Assembly: GCA_019637615.1 (NCBI GenBank)
Contig: JAHBVJ010000018.1
Coordinates: 62,001 to 126,000, forward strand
DNA: 64,000 nt
Direction of reading: 5' to 3'
From: Anaerolineae bacterium
GTDB lineage: Bacteria; Chloroflexota; Anaerolineae; Aggregatilineales; UBA2796
Shown here piece by piece: positions 1-8,397 of the stretch (within the stretch, counting starts at the first letter, position 1; each line of letters opens with the position of its first letter). A program made the translations under genes and the position numbers. The notes under the pieces are model-generated. The model had not been told where the DNA came from. It saw nothing but the letters and a program-made list of their open reading frames with translations, and did no database searches.

Positions 1-49
1 AGCAGCCTTGCAGCGGTGGTAATGTTTGCAGCGCGGTCAGTTCAATCAT
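1..49 (-). CDS. Start of an unidentified gene downstream of trpS (runs off the window)
   Basis: An ATG on the minus strand at 47-49 lies three bases after the trpS stop codon, and the frame stays open to the window edge. The visible residues begin MIELTALQTLPPLQG. The tight spacing to trpS suggests translational coupling in one operon. Sixteen codons are too few to identify the product; the call rests only on position and the open frame. Confidence 0.4.
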   Translation of the reverse strand, partial: MIELTALQTLPPLQGC

Positions 50-52
50 GGC

Positions 53-1111
53 TCATCTCAACGGCTTGACGAACCCGATCCGGTCGCGGACGAGATCGAG
101 GGTCGTGCTGGCGACTTCGTTGGCACGGTCGGCGCTCTTTTTCAACACCTCGTAGATATAGCCTTTTTCGCCCATCAATTGGTTGTAGCGTTCCTGAATC
201 GGCTTCAAGCCTTCTGCCACCGCTTCGGCAACCGTCTTCTTGAGATCGCCATAGCCCTTGCTGTCGAACTGCGCTTCGATGTCTTCGCGGCTCCGCTCAG
301 TGAAGGCTTGATAGATCGTCAGCAGGTTATTGACGCCCGCCCGCTCTGGATCGGTACTGAACTTGATGACCCGATCCGAGTCCGTGGTGGCGCGCATGAT
401 TTTCTTGCGCACTTTGTCCAACGGATCGAGCAGGAAAACGGCGTGCCCATCGGCTTTTTCGCTCTTGCTCATCTTGGCGGTCGGCGTATCCAAACCCATC
501 ACGCGCGCACCTGCTACCGGGATCATCACGTTCGGGATAGTGAATGTCTCGCCGTACATCGAGTTAAAGCGTTGCGCCAGATCGCGAGTCAATTCGACAT
601 GTTGTTTCTGATCATCACCTACCGGCACGAGGTCGGTCTGGTACAACAGGATGTCCGCCGCCATCAAGGTTGGATAGGTGAACAGACCGCTGCCGATGGA
701 ATCAGCTTGCATCTTGGCAGACTTATCCTTGAATTGAGTCATGCGGTTCAGCCAACCCATCGGAGTCATACAGTTCAGAATCCAGCCGAGTTCCGAGTGC
801 GCCGAAACGTGCGATTGGATGAAGATGGTGCAGTGCTTGGTCTCTAGTCCGCAGGCGAGATAAAGCGCCGCGTTGCGCACGGAGGCTTCGCGCAGTTCGG
901 CGGGGTCTTGCGGCACCGTGATGGCATGCATATCCACGATGCAGTAAAAGCTGTCATATTGGCTTTGCAAGGCCGCCCACTGCTTCAACGCGCCAAGATA
1001 ATTGCCGATGGTCAACTGACCAGAGGGCTGAATGCCGGATAGGATGCGTGGCGGTCGCTGCTTTACAACGTCAGGGGCACTTGCTGGACTGGCGGAATTC
1101 TGATTGGTCAT
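53..1111 (-). CDS. trpS: Tryptophan--tRNA ligase
   Basis: Cytoplasmic class I aminoacyl-tRNA synthetase that charges tRNA-Trp with tryptophan. The 352-aa product has the usual bacterial TrpRS length and order: SGIQPSGQLTIGNYLGA near residue 25 contains the HIGH-equivalent signature (TIGN), DQKQHVELTRDLA lies in the middle, and KMSKS (residues about 213-217) is the ATP-binding loop. An N-terminal Ala/Ser/Pro-rich extension of about 20 residues precedes the catalytic fold. It is the first gene of a minus-strand unit whose next member starts three bases after its stop. A sigma70-type promoter lies about 40 bases upstream. Identification is secure. Confidence 0.97.
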   Translation of the reverse strand: MTNQNSASPASAPDVVKQRPPRILSGIQPSGQLTIGNYLGALKQWAALQSQYDSFYCIVDMHAITVPQDPAELREASVRNAALYLACGLETKHCTIFIQSHVSAHSELGWILNCMTPMGWLNRMTQFKDKSAKMQADSIGSGLFTYPTLMAADILLYQTDLVPVGDDQKQHVELTRDLAQRFNSMYGETFTIPNVMIPVAGARVMGLDTPTAKMSKSEKADGHAVFLLDPLDKVRKKIMRATTDSDRVIKFSTDPERAGVNNLLTIYQAFTERSREDIEAQFDSKGYGDLKKTVAEAVAEGLKPIQERYNQLMGEKGYIYEVLKKSADRANEVASTTLDLVRDRIGFVKPLR

Positions 1112-1148
1112 ATTGCTCGTAAATTAATCAAAGGTAAAACTTGTCGGC

Positions 1149-1177
1149 ATTGTAACATCACCACTAGTGGTGAGCAA
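1149..1177 (-). promoter_or_regulatory. Sigma70-type promoter of trpS
   Basis: On the minus strand a TTGCTC -35 box (1172-1177) and a TACAAT -10 box (1149-1154) are separated by exactly 17 bases. The predicted start of transcription falls about 30 bases before the trpS ATG. This is read by eye. Confidence 0.6.
1158..1173. promoter_or_regulatory. 16-bp perfect palindrome inside the trpS promoter spacer
   Basis: TCACCACTAGTGGTGA is a perfect palindrome lying between the -35 and -10 boxes of the trpS promoter. A repressor bound there would block polymerase, so it is a candidate operator. No regulator is assigned. Confidence 0.45.
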
Positions 1178-1274
1178 CACACTGCTCTGCGTGCGCATCG
1201 TTTCAATTTCTTAACGTCCCATAGAAGGATCATGACTTTTCTGCTTGAGGCGATAGTCAGAAACTTGACACCAG

Positions 1275-1304
1275 TTGAGTTACTCGACGGGCACACAGTA
1301 TAAT
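1275..1304 (+). promoter_or_regulatory. Promoter of the 1349 alpha/beta hydrolase
   Basis: TTGAGT (1275-1280) and a perfect TATAAT (1299-1304) are 18 bases apart, leaving a short leader before the ATG at 1349. A better -35 match (TTGACA, 1265-1270) lies 28 bases from the -10 box and is too far to pair with it. Confidence 0.55.
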
Positions 1305-1348
1305 TTCAGTCGCCCTCCCGAAGATTTTAATTTTTTAAGAGATATATA

Positions 1349-2158
1349 ATGACTTACAAAATCACGCAGGAAGTCGTGGATGGTATTGAACGCATCACCT
1401 ACCGTCCAGAAAACCCTATTTATCAAACCCCCCTGATTTTTCAGCACGGCGCTTGGCATGGGGCATGGTGCTGGCGTTATTGGCAAGCATTATTCGCTGA
1501 ATGGGGGTGGGTGAGTCATGCGCACAGCTTGCCCACGCACGGCAAATCCGCACGGAAACGCCCGATCCGCCTCTGCACGCTAGGCTATTATCAAGATGTC
1601 CTTAAGCAGCAAGTGGAGGCGTGTGAGCAAGCGCCGGTCGTGATCGGTCACAGCATGGGCGGGGCGGTCACCCAATGGTATTTGAGCCATGTCGGGGATT
1701 TACCGGCAGCGGTGATTGTGGCGTCCATGCCGTTATATGACTACCCTTGGCGCTATCTGTTCCTCGATCCGCTTGGCATGAGCATGGCGACATTGACTTG
1801 GCATGGTTATCCGCTGGTGCGGTCGCCGGAACGCGTCAAGGCGTTATTCCTGAGTGATAATCCGTTGATGTCTGCCGAAGAACTGCACAAGCTCTTGGAT
1901 GACGAATCGCTCGTGGTGCCGCTTGAACTCAATCCGTTTACATGGCATCCCCGCCGCAATCCACAAACCCCGATCTTGGTGATGGCGGCAGAAAAAGATG
2001 CACTCTTTTCGGTTAGAGAAGAAGAAACGTTAGCAAAATACTACGGTGGTGAGTTCTATCTGATTAAAGGCACCGCGCATAATGCTATGATCGAGCGCAG
2101 CTATCAGGCGAGTGCGGAGTATCTCCAACAATGGCTGCTTGGGAAGGGGATACATTAG
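1349..2158 (+). CDS. Alpha/beta-hydrolase fold protein
   Basis: A 269-aa single-domain serine hydrolase with no signal peptide, so cytoplasmic. FQHGAWHGAWCW near residue 31 gives the oxyanion-hole HG motif, and GHSMGG (100-105) is the nucleophile elbow with Ser102. Asp217 (in MAAEKDALF) and His244 (in KGTAHNAM) complete the triad. This is the lysophospholipase/esterase type of the AB hydrolase 1 superfamily. The substrate cannot be told from sequence. It has its own promoter, is divergent from trpS and convergent with the binding-protein gene at 2272, so it is probably monocistronic. Confidence 0.88.
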   Translation: MTYKITQEVVDGIERITYRPENPIYQTPLIFQHGAWHGAWCWRYWQALFAEWGWVSHAHSLPTHGKSARKRPIRLCTLGYYQDVLKQQVEACEQAPVVIGHSMGGAVTQWYLSHVGDLPAAVIVASMPLYDYPWRYLFLDPLGMSMATLTWHGYPLVRSPERVKALFLSDNPLMSAEELHKLLDDESLVVPLELNPFTWHPRRNPQTPILVMAAEKDALFSVREEETLAKYYGGEFYLIKGTAHNAMIERSYQASAEYLQQWLLGKGIH

Positions 2159-2220
2159 CCAGCGATCTGGCAATGTGGGGGCGGGTGAGGTGCGACAATG
2201 ATCCAGCAGCGGAAATAAAT

Positions 2221-2245
2221 AGGGATGTACCGAACGTACACCCCT
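2221..2245 (-). terminator. Hairpin between convergent genes
   Basis: AGGGATGTAC and GTACACCCCT form a 10-bp stem with one mismatch around a 5-base loop. Read on the minus strand it is followed by a T-rich run (ATTTATTT), so it most likely ends the transcript of the 2272 gene. Confidence 0.5.
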
Positions 2246-2271
2246 ACCAGAAATTCAGCGCTGCGTCTGGC

Positions 2272-3564
2272 TTACTTGCCGACTTCGGCTAGTTTCTTAT
2301 CGATGTCTTCTTGGATGCGGGTAATCGCGTCGTCCAGCGTCAACTCGCCCGTGATGACCTGCGTGATGCGGTCACGGGTGGCGTTGAGCACGACCGAATT
2401 GTACTGATAGCCCTGCATCTTGTAGGCAATCGGATCGAGCTTGCTCACCTGATTCGAGAACACCGTCAACGCCTTCTTGGCTTGCGGGTTATCCGTCACG
2501 AACTCGACGCCCTTGGTGGCGATGCCGAGGTGACCGGGGATGAACAGCGTCTTGGCATAGAACTCAGAGAGGATCGGTTCGCTGGCGAGGTAGTCCATCA
2601 CCTTGGCGACTTCGGCAGGATGCTGCGTGGTCTTGATCGCGACCAACGCCGCACCACCGGGCATCCCTGTGCAAGCCGCAGGACCGCATGGGTTCGGGAC
2701 GGCTTCCCAGTCAAACGCGTCACCGATTTGCGTCGCGAATTGCCCGATCTGCCAACTGCCCGACATGTACATCACAACTTTGGCGTTGATGAATTCTTCG
2801 TTGGCGGCGGCGTAGCTACCACCGTTGCCCGCCCACACTTCGAGCGGCATCAGGCCGTCTTGGTGCCACTTCACGAACAGTTCTGCCATCGTCTTGAAGC
2901 CTGCATCACCCGCGATCACGGGCTTGCCATCGGCATCGAAGTACTTCGCGCCCATGCTGATGGCAGGGCCAGCGAAACGGTGACCACTGCGATCCATCGC
3001 GAAGGCAAACGGCGTCTCGGTTTTCTGCGCGACTTCCTTAGCAGCGGCGATCCACTCTTCCCACGTTACTTTATCGCTCTTGTCGCTCGGCACTTCCACA
3101 CCCGCCTGCTCGAACAGCGTGCGGTTGATGAAGGGGCCAGTGACGGTTAGCTGAGTCATGTAACCGGGGATTGAACTGGTTTCGCCCGCTGGACGCAGCC
3201 ACGGAAGGAACGAACCGAAGTTGTCATCCCAATACTTGGCGTCTGGCAGCAGCGGACGCATATCGAGGTAGTACTGCGAGAGGCCGCCGAGGTCAGTCAC
3301 GCGGGCGATGTCGGGGCCTTGACCAGCGGCAAGCTGTGTGGGCAGCACCTTCTGGATGCCGTTGGCGTAGTCTACCACATCCATGACAACCTTGATGTCC
3401 GCATTGTCTTTTTCAAAGCGATCCAACAGGTCGCGCATGACCTTGTCTTCAGAGCCGTCGGTATAGAAAGTCATGCGTAGTTCGACGGGATCAGCGGCGC
3501 GGGCATAGGTGCCAACGCTGGCAAAGGCAAGTGCAAGAATGAGCAGTAATGCTAATTTTTTCAT
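2272..3564 (-). CDS. Sugar ABC transporter substrate-binding protein (family 1)
   Basis: A secreted or lipid-anchored binding protein of 430 aa, the usual size for the UgpB/MalE-like class. The N-terminus is a signal peptide (a KKLALLLILALAFASV core followed by an ARA-type cleavage site). The mature part has typical features: a strand-rich start (VELRMTFYTDGSEDK), then DIARVTDLGGLSQY, VTWEEWIAAAKEVAQK and GSWQIGQF. No permease or ATPase gene lies beside it, so it must use components from elsewhere or a shared ATPase. It is divergent from the GntR-family gene at 3744 and has a good promoter in the shared intergenic space, which suggests control by that regulator. The ligand is likely a sugar or sugar acid, by inference from the catabolic genes nearby. 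Confidence 0.92.
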   Translation of the reverse strand: MKKLALLLILALAFASVGTYARAADPVELRMTFYTDGSEDKVMRDLLDRFEKDNADIKVVMDVVDYANGIQKVLPTQLAAGQGPDIARVTDLGGLSQYYLDMRPLLPDAKYWDDNFGSFLPWLRPAGETSSIPGYMTQLTVTGPFINRTLFEQAGVEVPSDKSDKVTWEEWIAAAKEVAQKTETPFAFAMDRSGHRFAGPAISMGAKYFDADGKPVIAGDAGFKTMAELFVKWHQDGLMPLEVWAGNGGSYAAANEEFINAKVVMYMSGSWQIGQFATQIGDAFDWEAVPNPCGPAACTGMPGGAALVAIKTTQHPAEVAKVMDYLASEPILSEFYAKTLFIPGHLGIATKGVEFVTDNPQAKKALTVFSNQVSKLDPIAYKMQGYQYNSVVLNATRDRITQVITGELTLDDAITRIQEDIDKKLAEVGK

Positions 3565-3676
3565 ATAGTCGGTACCCCTGATGATATTTTGAGTGAGGAC
3601 ATTAAGTGAAATAGGCGGAAGTTGGCGCTAATTGGACGATGTCACCTCCCGTAATCTACGTGTGGATTATCACTCA

Positions 3677-3705
3677 ACAATAATACATTCTTCGCGTTGT
3701 GCCAA
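3677..3705 (-). promoter_or_regulatory. Promoter of the 2272 binding-protein gene
   Basis: On the minus strand TTGGCA (3700-3705) and TATTGT (3677-3682) are 17 bases apart. An interrupted inverted repeat, TAATC at 3652-3656 and GATTA at 3665-3669, lies just downstream and could be the binding site of the adjacent GntR-family regulator (inference). Confidence 0.45.
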
Positions 3706-3743
3706 CCTGTGATTGCCAAGAAAATCCAAAAGGAATATCATAT

Positions 3744-4454
3744 ATGATCTCACGACAATACAACGTCGATAAGAAAGTAACTATGCGACCGGCATTCCAG
3801 AGCAAGAACCAAATTATTCATGGCGTTTTGCTAGACGCCATCATTCAGGGCGAATTCCCGCCGAGCACACGCCTGATCATCGATGAGCTGGCGGCGAAGT
3901 TCGAGGTCAGCCCAATCCCGATCCGTGAAGCGCTCAGGCAGCTAGAGGCAGATGGCTTCGTGTCGTTTGAGCCGCACGTGGGATTTACCGTCACGCCTAT
4001 TCATGCAGGGCTGGTCACGGAAGTGTTTGCGCTCTTGGAATCGATGGAAATCGTGAGCAGCTGCGAAGCGTGCCAACGCATGAGTGATGCCGATCTGGAC
4101 ACCATCGCAACTTTGATCAACAAGATGGATGACAGCATGAGCGATCCTATCCGATGGTCGCAAGACAACAAGACGCTGCACCAGTTCATTTGCGAATGCG
4201 CGCAGATGTGGTTGATCAAAAAGATGATGCAAAAAGCGCTCGATCATTGGAATCGCTTGCAGGTACATTATTTTAAAGATGTGTTTTCGCACCGCGTTGT
4301 CATCGCCCAACAGGAGCACCGCGCCATCTTGGATGCCTTCCGTTCACGCGATCCCAAAGCGGTCGAGCGTGTGATTCGCAGTCATAACCAAGCAGCACTG
4401 GATGCTTATTTGCGTTACCTAAATTCGTCCGTGCCTTTGGCTTCCGAAAGCTAA
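3744..4454 (+). CDS. GntR-family transcriptional regulator (FadR/FCD type)
   Basis: A 236-aa DNA-binding regulator. The N-terminal winged helix-turn-helix (about residues 15-80) shows IIQGEFPPSTRLIIDELAAK followed by VSPIPIREALRQLEADG, the classic GntR recognition helix. The rest is an all-helical FCD effector domain with a conserved C-terminal EHRAILDAFRSRDPKAVER segment, including the His that usually helps bind metal or a carboxylate ligand. I chose the ATG at 3744 because AAGGA sits nine bases before it; an in-frame start at 3699 has no ribosome site. It is divergent from the binding-protein gene and heads the run of lyase and oxidoreductase genes, so it probably controls them. FCD regulators usually sense sugar acids or other small organic acids. 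Confidence 0.9.
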   Translation: MISRQYNVDKKVTMRPAFQSKNQIIHGVLLDAIIQGEFPPSTRLIIDELAAKFEVSPIPIREALRQLEADGFVSFEPHVGFTVTPIHAGLVTEVFALLESMEIVSSCEACQRMSDADLDTIATLINKMDDSMSDPIRWSQDNKTLHQFICECAQMWLIKKMMQKALDHWNRLQVHYFKDVFSHRVVIAQQEHRAILDAFRSRDPKAVERVIRSHNQAALDAYLRYLNSSVPLASES

Positions 4455-4539
4455 CGGAGAACAACGCAGCTTTCCACCAAACTTATATCATGCCGGTCTG
4501 CCCATCGCGCGAGTCCGAATAGTTTTCTGTGAGGTGTTT

Positions 4540-5496
4540 ATGTTAGCCACCGCCCTTAACCCCATCACCATGATTAAAACTCGCCGCAAGATTACGGGCA
4601 TGTCTGCTATCTTGCTGCCGTTCAACAGTGATGGCAGCATCGATTTGGATGGTTTTTGCGCCCACGTCGCCCGCACTTCTGAAGCAGGTTTGACGCCCGC
4701 CGTCAATATGGATACGGGCTACGTCAATTTGCTGACGCCCGAAACACGCCGCGATGTGCTCCAGCACACGCAGCGCACACTGAATGGTCGTCCGTTTGTG
4801 GCGGGGGCATTCGTGGGCGATCAACCCGGCGCGAGTTTCGATCTTGACGCGTATATACAGCAGATCGACTTGATCCAGCAGTATGGCGGCATTCCCGTCA
4901 TTTTCCAATCGTACGGATTGACGAGCCAAGCGGGTGGGCAGATCGTTGAGTCGTATGCGCAGATCGGTCGGCGTTGTCCGCAGTTCATCGCGTTCGAACT
5001 GGGCAAGATGTTCGCGCCATTCGGACAGATTTACGATCTCACTACCTACGCTGGCCTATTGGAAGTGCCACAATGCCTCGGTGCGAAGCATTCTTCGTTG
5101 AGCCGCGAACTCGAATGGGAACGTATCCAACTGCGCGATGCCAAGCGGGCAGATTTCAAGGTCTTCACGGGCAACGATCTCGCTATCGATATGGTTATGT
5201 ACGGCAGCGATTACCTGCTCGGTCTGAGCACCTTCGCGCCCGACCTGTTTGCGCGGCGAGATGCCATGTGGGAGGCCGGCGAGACTGGCTTTTACGGGCT
5301 GAACGACTTATTACAATACTTAGGTTTTTTTGCCTTCCGTGCGCCTGTACCCGCCTACAAACACACTGCTGCTCAATTCCTCCACCTGCGCGGTTGGATC
5401 AGCACCAATCAGACACACCCGCATTCGCCTGCGCGTCCGGAAAGTGACATCGACATTCTGCGCGAACTTGGACAACGGCTTGGTGTGGTGGAATAA
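4540..5496 (+). CDS. Dihydrodipicolinate synthase / N-acetylneuraminate lyase family protein
   Basis: A 318-aa class I aldolase/dehydratase of the DapA superfamily. TGMSAILLPFNSDGSIDLDGF is the start of the TIM barrel, VNMDTGYVNLLTPETRRDVL replaces the usual TGE segment, and CLGAKHSS carries the likely Schiff-base lysine. The variant active-site text suggests a sugar-acid aldolase or dehydratase rather than lysine biosynthesis. The next genes are two Gfo/Idh/MocA oxidoreductases and the gene before is a GntR/FCD regulator, which fits catabolism. The ATG at 4540 follows a GAGG ribosome site; a GTG six bases earlier is also in frame. The exact substrate is unknown. Confidence 0.85.
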   Translation: MLATALNPITMIKTRRKITGMSAILLPFNSDGSIDLDGFCAHVARTSEAGLTPAVNMDTGYVNLLTPETRRDVLQHTQRTLNGRPFVAGAFVGDQPGASFDLDAYIQQIDLIQQYGGIPVIFQSYGLTSQAGGQIVESYAQIGRRCPQFIAFELGKMFAPFGQIYDLTTYAGLLEVPQCLGAKHSSLSRELEWERIQLRDAKRADFKVFTGNDLAIDMVMYGSDYLLGLSTFAPDLFARRDAMWEAGETGFYGLNDLLQYLGFFAFRAPVPAYKHTAAQFLHLRGWISTNQTHPHSPARPESDIDILRELGQRLGVVE

Positions 5497-5588
5497 TAGT
5501 GCGGGAAAATTATCTTACCTTGCGGCACTGACGTTATTAACACCCTTCTTGAACCCGCAATACTTACATCTGAAGGAACCTCACACTT

Positions 5589-6677
5589 ATGAGCAATCGC
5601 AAACCATATCGAGTCGCCATCATCGGCACTGGAGGGATTGCCAACTCTCACATGGATGCCTTGCGCGCAGCGGGTGACCGTGTCGAGGTTGTCGCTGGCA
5701 TGGACATCGATGCCGAGCGGGCAGCCGCTTTTTGCGCCAAGCATCAGATTCCGACCCCGTACTCCAACCTTGATGATATGCTCACCGTTGTTAACCCTGA
5801 TCTCGTCCATATCTGTACGCCGCCGAACTCGCATACCGAACTCGCTATCCAAGCGCTCGAAGCCGGCGCGTGGGTGAACTGCGAAAAGCCGCTGTGCAGT
5901 TCCATCGCCGACTTGGATCGGTTGGACGAAGCGGAAAAGCGCACCGGACGTTTTATCAATACGGTCTTTCAGTGGCGGGCTGGCTCGATGGCACAGCATT
6001 TGAAGCGCCTAATGCAAGAGAACGCGCTCGGCAAAATCCTCGTTGGCACGTGTCTAACGGTATGGTATCGCGATCACGCCTATTATCAGGTGCCGTGGCG
6101 CGGCAAGTGGGCGACGGAATTAGGCGGCCCGACGATGGGACACGGCATCCACCTGACCGATCTGTTTTTGTGGCTGATGGGGGAATGGAGCGAAGTCCGC
6201 GCGATGATGGGGACGCTTGACCGCGCTATGGAGGTCGAAGACGTGTCGATGGCGCTGGTACGCTTCGAGAATGGCGCGATGGGCAGCATCACTAACAGTG
6301 TCCTCTCGCCGCGTCAAGAAACCTATTTGCGCCTCGATTTTCAACAAGCGACGGTTGAGCTTTCCGGCTTATACAGCGCCGCCAACAGCAATTGGCGCAT
6401 GAGCCTGATCGACGGCGCGACCGATGAAACCCCGCGTCAGCGTTGGGAGCAAGTGCCTGCCGATGTGCGCGGCGATCATAAAGCGCAGCTCGCCTTGGTG
6501 CTGGACAGTATGGATCGCGGTGAACGCCCATTGGTCAGTGGCAATGAAGCACGGCGCATCATCGAATTCAGCGCCAGTTTGTATAAATCCGCCATGACTG
6601 GTCAGCCTGTCGCGCGCGGTTCGATCAAAGCGGGCGATCCGTTTTACTATGCAATGAATGGCAAACCATCTGTTTAG
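5589..6677 (+). CDS. Gfo/Idh/MocA family oxidoreductase (first of two)
   Basis: A 362-aa NAD(P)-dependent sugar or inositol dehydrogenase-like protein. The Rossmann motif GTGGIA is at residues 13-18, CTPPNSH near 76-82, and the family EKP motif at 99-101 supplies the catalytic lysine. The C-terminal alpha/beta domain has GHGIHLTDLFLWLMG, with the conserved His near the active site. An AAGGA ribosome site precedes the ATG. It is followed after 14 bases by a second, divergent member of the same family, so the two are probably co-translated in one oxidation pathway. The substrate is not predictable. Confidence 0.92.
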   Translation: MSNRKPYRVAIIGTGGIANSHMDALRAAGDRVEVVAGMDIDAERAAAFCAKHQIPTPYSNLDDMLTVVNPDLVHICTPPNSHTELAIQALEAGAWVNCEKPLCSSIADLDRLDEAEKRTGRFINTVFQWRAGSMAQHLKRLMQENALGKILVGTCLTVWYRDHAYYQVPWRGKWATELGGPTMGHGIHLTDLFLWLMGEWSEVRAMMGTLDRAMEVEDVSMALVRFENGAMGSITNSVLSPRQETYLRLDFQQATVELSGLYSAANSNWRMSLIDGATDETPRQRWEQVPADVRGDHKAQLALVLDSMDRGERPLVSGNEARRIIEFSASLYKSAMTGQPVARGSIKAGDPFYYAMNGKPSV

Positions 6678-6691
6678 GAGAAATTTCTATT

Positions 6692-7711
6692 ATGTCGATT
6701 CGTTTTGCGGCTGTCGGATTAAATCACAATCATATTTACGGGATCACCAATCAACTGCTGGCGGCGGGCGCGGAACTGGTGTGGTGTTACGCCGTCGAAC
6801 CCGCCCTGATCACGGAATATACGGCGAAATTTCCACAGGCGAAGGTCGCCCGATCTGAAGCGGAAGTCCTTGAAGACCCTAGCATCCAATTGGTGATCAG
6901 CGCTGGCATCCCCAAGGATCGGGCACCGTTGGGCGTCCGCGTGATGCAGCACGGCAAAGATTACATCGCGGACAAACCGGGCTTCACAACGCTTGATCAA
7001 TTGGCGGAAGTCCGGCGCGTGCAGGCCGAGACCAAACGCATTTACTCGGTCTGCTACAGCGAACGCTTCGAGAACCGTGCTACCTTGAAAGCGGGCGAAC
7101 TCGTCCACGCCGGCGCGATCGGCAAGGTGGTGCAGACGATTGGCATGGGGCCACACCAATTGGGCTTGGTCAGACGCCCCGACTGGTTCTTCAAGCACGA
7201 GGCGTTCGGCGGCATCATCTGCGACATCGCCTCACACCAGTTCGACCAGTTCCTGTACTTCACCAGCAGCACCAACGGTCAAATCGTGGCATCCCAGATC
7301 GCGAACTTCCATCATCCTGACTATCCCGAACTGGAAGATTTCGGCGATGTGGTTGTGCGCAGCGACCACGCGACGGGCTACATCCGCGTGGACTGGTTCA
7401 CGCCGGATGGTCTCGGCACGTGGGGCGATGGACGCTTGACGATCCTCGGTACTGACGGTTACATCGAACTCCGCAAGTACATCGACATCGCGGGGCGTCA
7501 CGGTGGTAATCACCTGTTCCTGATTGACAATAAAGGGACACAGTACATCAATTGCGATGACGTGCCGTACACCTATGGCAACCATATCGTGCAGGATGTC
7601 CTCAACCGCACCGAGACAGCGATGCCGCAGGCACACGCCTTCCTAGCGTCAGAACTGGCGCTGACGGCTCAGGCCAATGCGCAGAGAATCGTGCCAACGG
7701 GTTCTCGATAG
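6692..7711 (+). CDS. Gfo/Idh/MocA family oxidoreductase (second of two)
   Basis: A 339-aa protein of the same superfamily as its upstream neighbour but from a different subgroup. The N-terminal dinucleotide motif is altered to VGLNHNHIYG, and the EKP motif reads DKPG. HEAFGGIICDIASHQFDQFL is the C-terminal signature with the conserved DxxxH pair. The unusual N-terminal glycine pattern is common in family members acting in sugar-acid clusters, and it leaves the cofactor preference uncertain. An AGGAG ribosome site precedes the ATG. A strong hairpin about 30 bases after the stop closes this operon. Confidence 0.88.
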   Translation: MSIRFAAVGLNHNHIYGITNQLLAAGAELVWCYAVEPALITEYTAKFPQAKVARSEAEVLEDPSIQLVISAGIPKDRAPLGVRVMQHGKDYIADKPGFTTLDQLAEVRRVQAETKRIYSVCYSERFENRATLKAGELVHAGAIGKVVQTIGMGPHQLGLVRRPDWFFKHEAFGGIICDIASHQFDQFLYFTSSTNGQIVASQIANFHHPDYPELEDFGDVVVRSDHATGYIRVDWFTPDGLGTWGDGRLTILGTDGYIELRKYIDIAGRHGGNHLFLIDNKGTQYINCDDVPYTYGNHIVQDVLNRTETAMPQAHAFLASELALTAQANAQRIVPTGSR

Positions 7712-7744
7712 CCCGTCCAAGCATTAACATAGGCTAAAAGAATT

Positions 7745-7780
7745 GTGAAGACCTCTGCTGCTTGCACGAGAGGTCTTCAC
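7745..7780 (+). terminator. Terminator of the GntR-DapA-oxidoreductase operon
   Basis: A perfect 12-bp inverted repeat (GTGAAGACCTCT / AGAGGTCTTCAC) with a 12-base loop, followed by a short T-rich stretch (GTTTCTT). Confidence 0.65.
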
Positions 7781-7980
7781 GTTTCTTGAGCAAACAGCAT
7801 TGAGCATTTGTTTTGATTTGATAAAGAAATGGTGTAGTATTAATGATATAACAATCCAGAATTTACGGTGTACAGCAAACATGAAAATGATATACACTGT
7901 GGAAAGTTGGAAAAATTAAGATTTACACTTCATCACAACACATTATCAATTCCAATGAACTACCCCAAGGATGACGTACC

Positions 7981-8385
7981 ATGTCTACTGTTCTCTTGAT
8001 CGAAGATGATCCCCAATGTGCCCGCCTGACTCAAAAAATTCTAATGGCGCAGGGTCATACCGTGTTAGTGGCAAGTAATGGGATGGTCGGGTTGCGGATG
8101 GCACGTGAGATCAAGGCCGATATTGTGCTGCTCGACCTCACCCTGCCCGGTCTACCCGGCACCAGCGTCATCGTGCAGTTGCGTGGCACCGCCAAATTCG
8201 GCAATGTACCCATCATCGCCTATACCGCCGACGCCTCGGAAAAGACCAAGCGTTTGGTGGCTTCGCTCGGCTGCGATGGCATCATCACTAAGCCCGTGGA
8301 CTTTTATGCGTTCCCCAAACAAGTACAGCAGTTCATCGATAAGGGATCGCGCCAAGACCAACATCTTGCCGCCAGTGCCAGCTAG
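7981..8385 (+). CDS. Single-domain response regulator (CheY-like)
   Basis: A 134-aa receiver domain with no output domain. The acidic pair is Asp9-Asp10, the phosphorylated residue is Asp52 in VLLDLTLPG, the switch threonine is Thr82 in IAYTADA, and the conserved lysine is Lys104 in ITKPVD. All phospho-acceptor residues are intact. It likely relays phosphate or binds a partner protein. No histidine kinase lies nearby. It stands alone, convergent with the large gene at 8398 after only 12 bases. The upstream 270 bases are AT-rich with several -10-like hexamers but no clear promoter pair. Confidence 0.93.
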   Translation: MSTVLLIEDDPQCARLTQKILMAQGHTVLVASNGMVGLRMAREIKADIVLLDLTLPGLPGTSVIVQLRGTAKFGNVPIIAYTADASEKTKRLVASLGCDGIITKPVDFYAFPKQVQQFIDKGSRQDQHLAASAS

Positions 8386-8397
8386 GTTCACTGCACA

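Noticed and set aside
26..847. A 273-codon plus-strand open frame opposite trpS
   Set aside because: It lies wholly antisense to trpS, has no ribosome site and its product is not protein-like. It is a shadow of the strong codon bias of trpS.
1112..1260. T-box leader upstream of trpS
   Set aside because: No T-box consensus (AGGGTGGNACCGCG-like) and no terminator/antiterminator pair are visible.
1265..1270. TTGACA as -35 box for the 1349 gene
   Set aside because: It is 28 bases from the TATAAT box, too far for sigma70; TTGAGT at 1275 has the right spacing.
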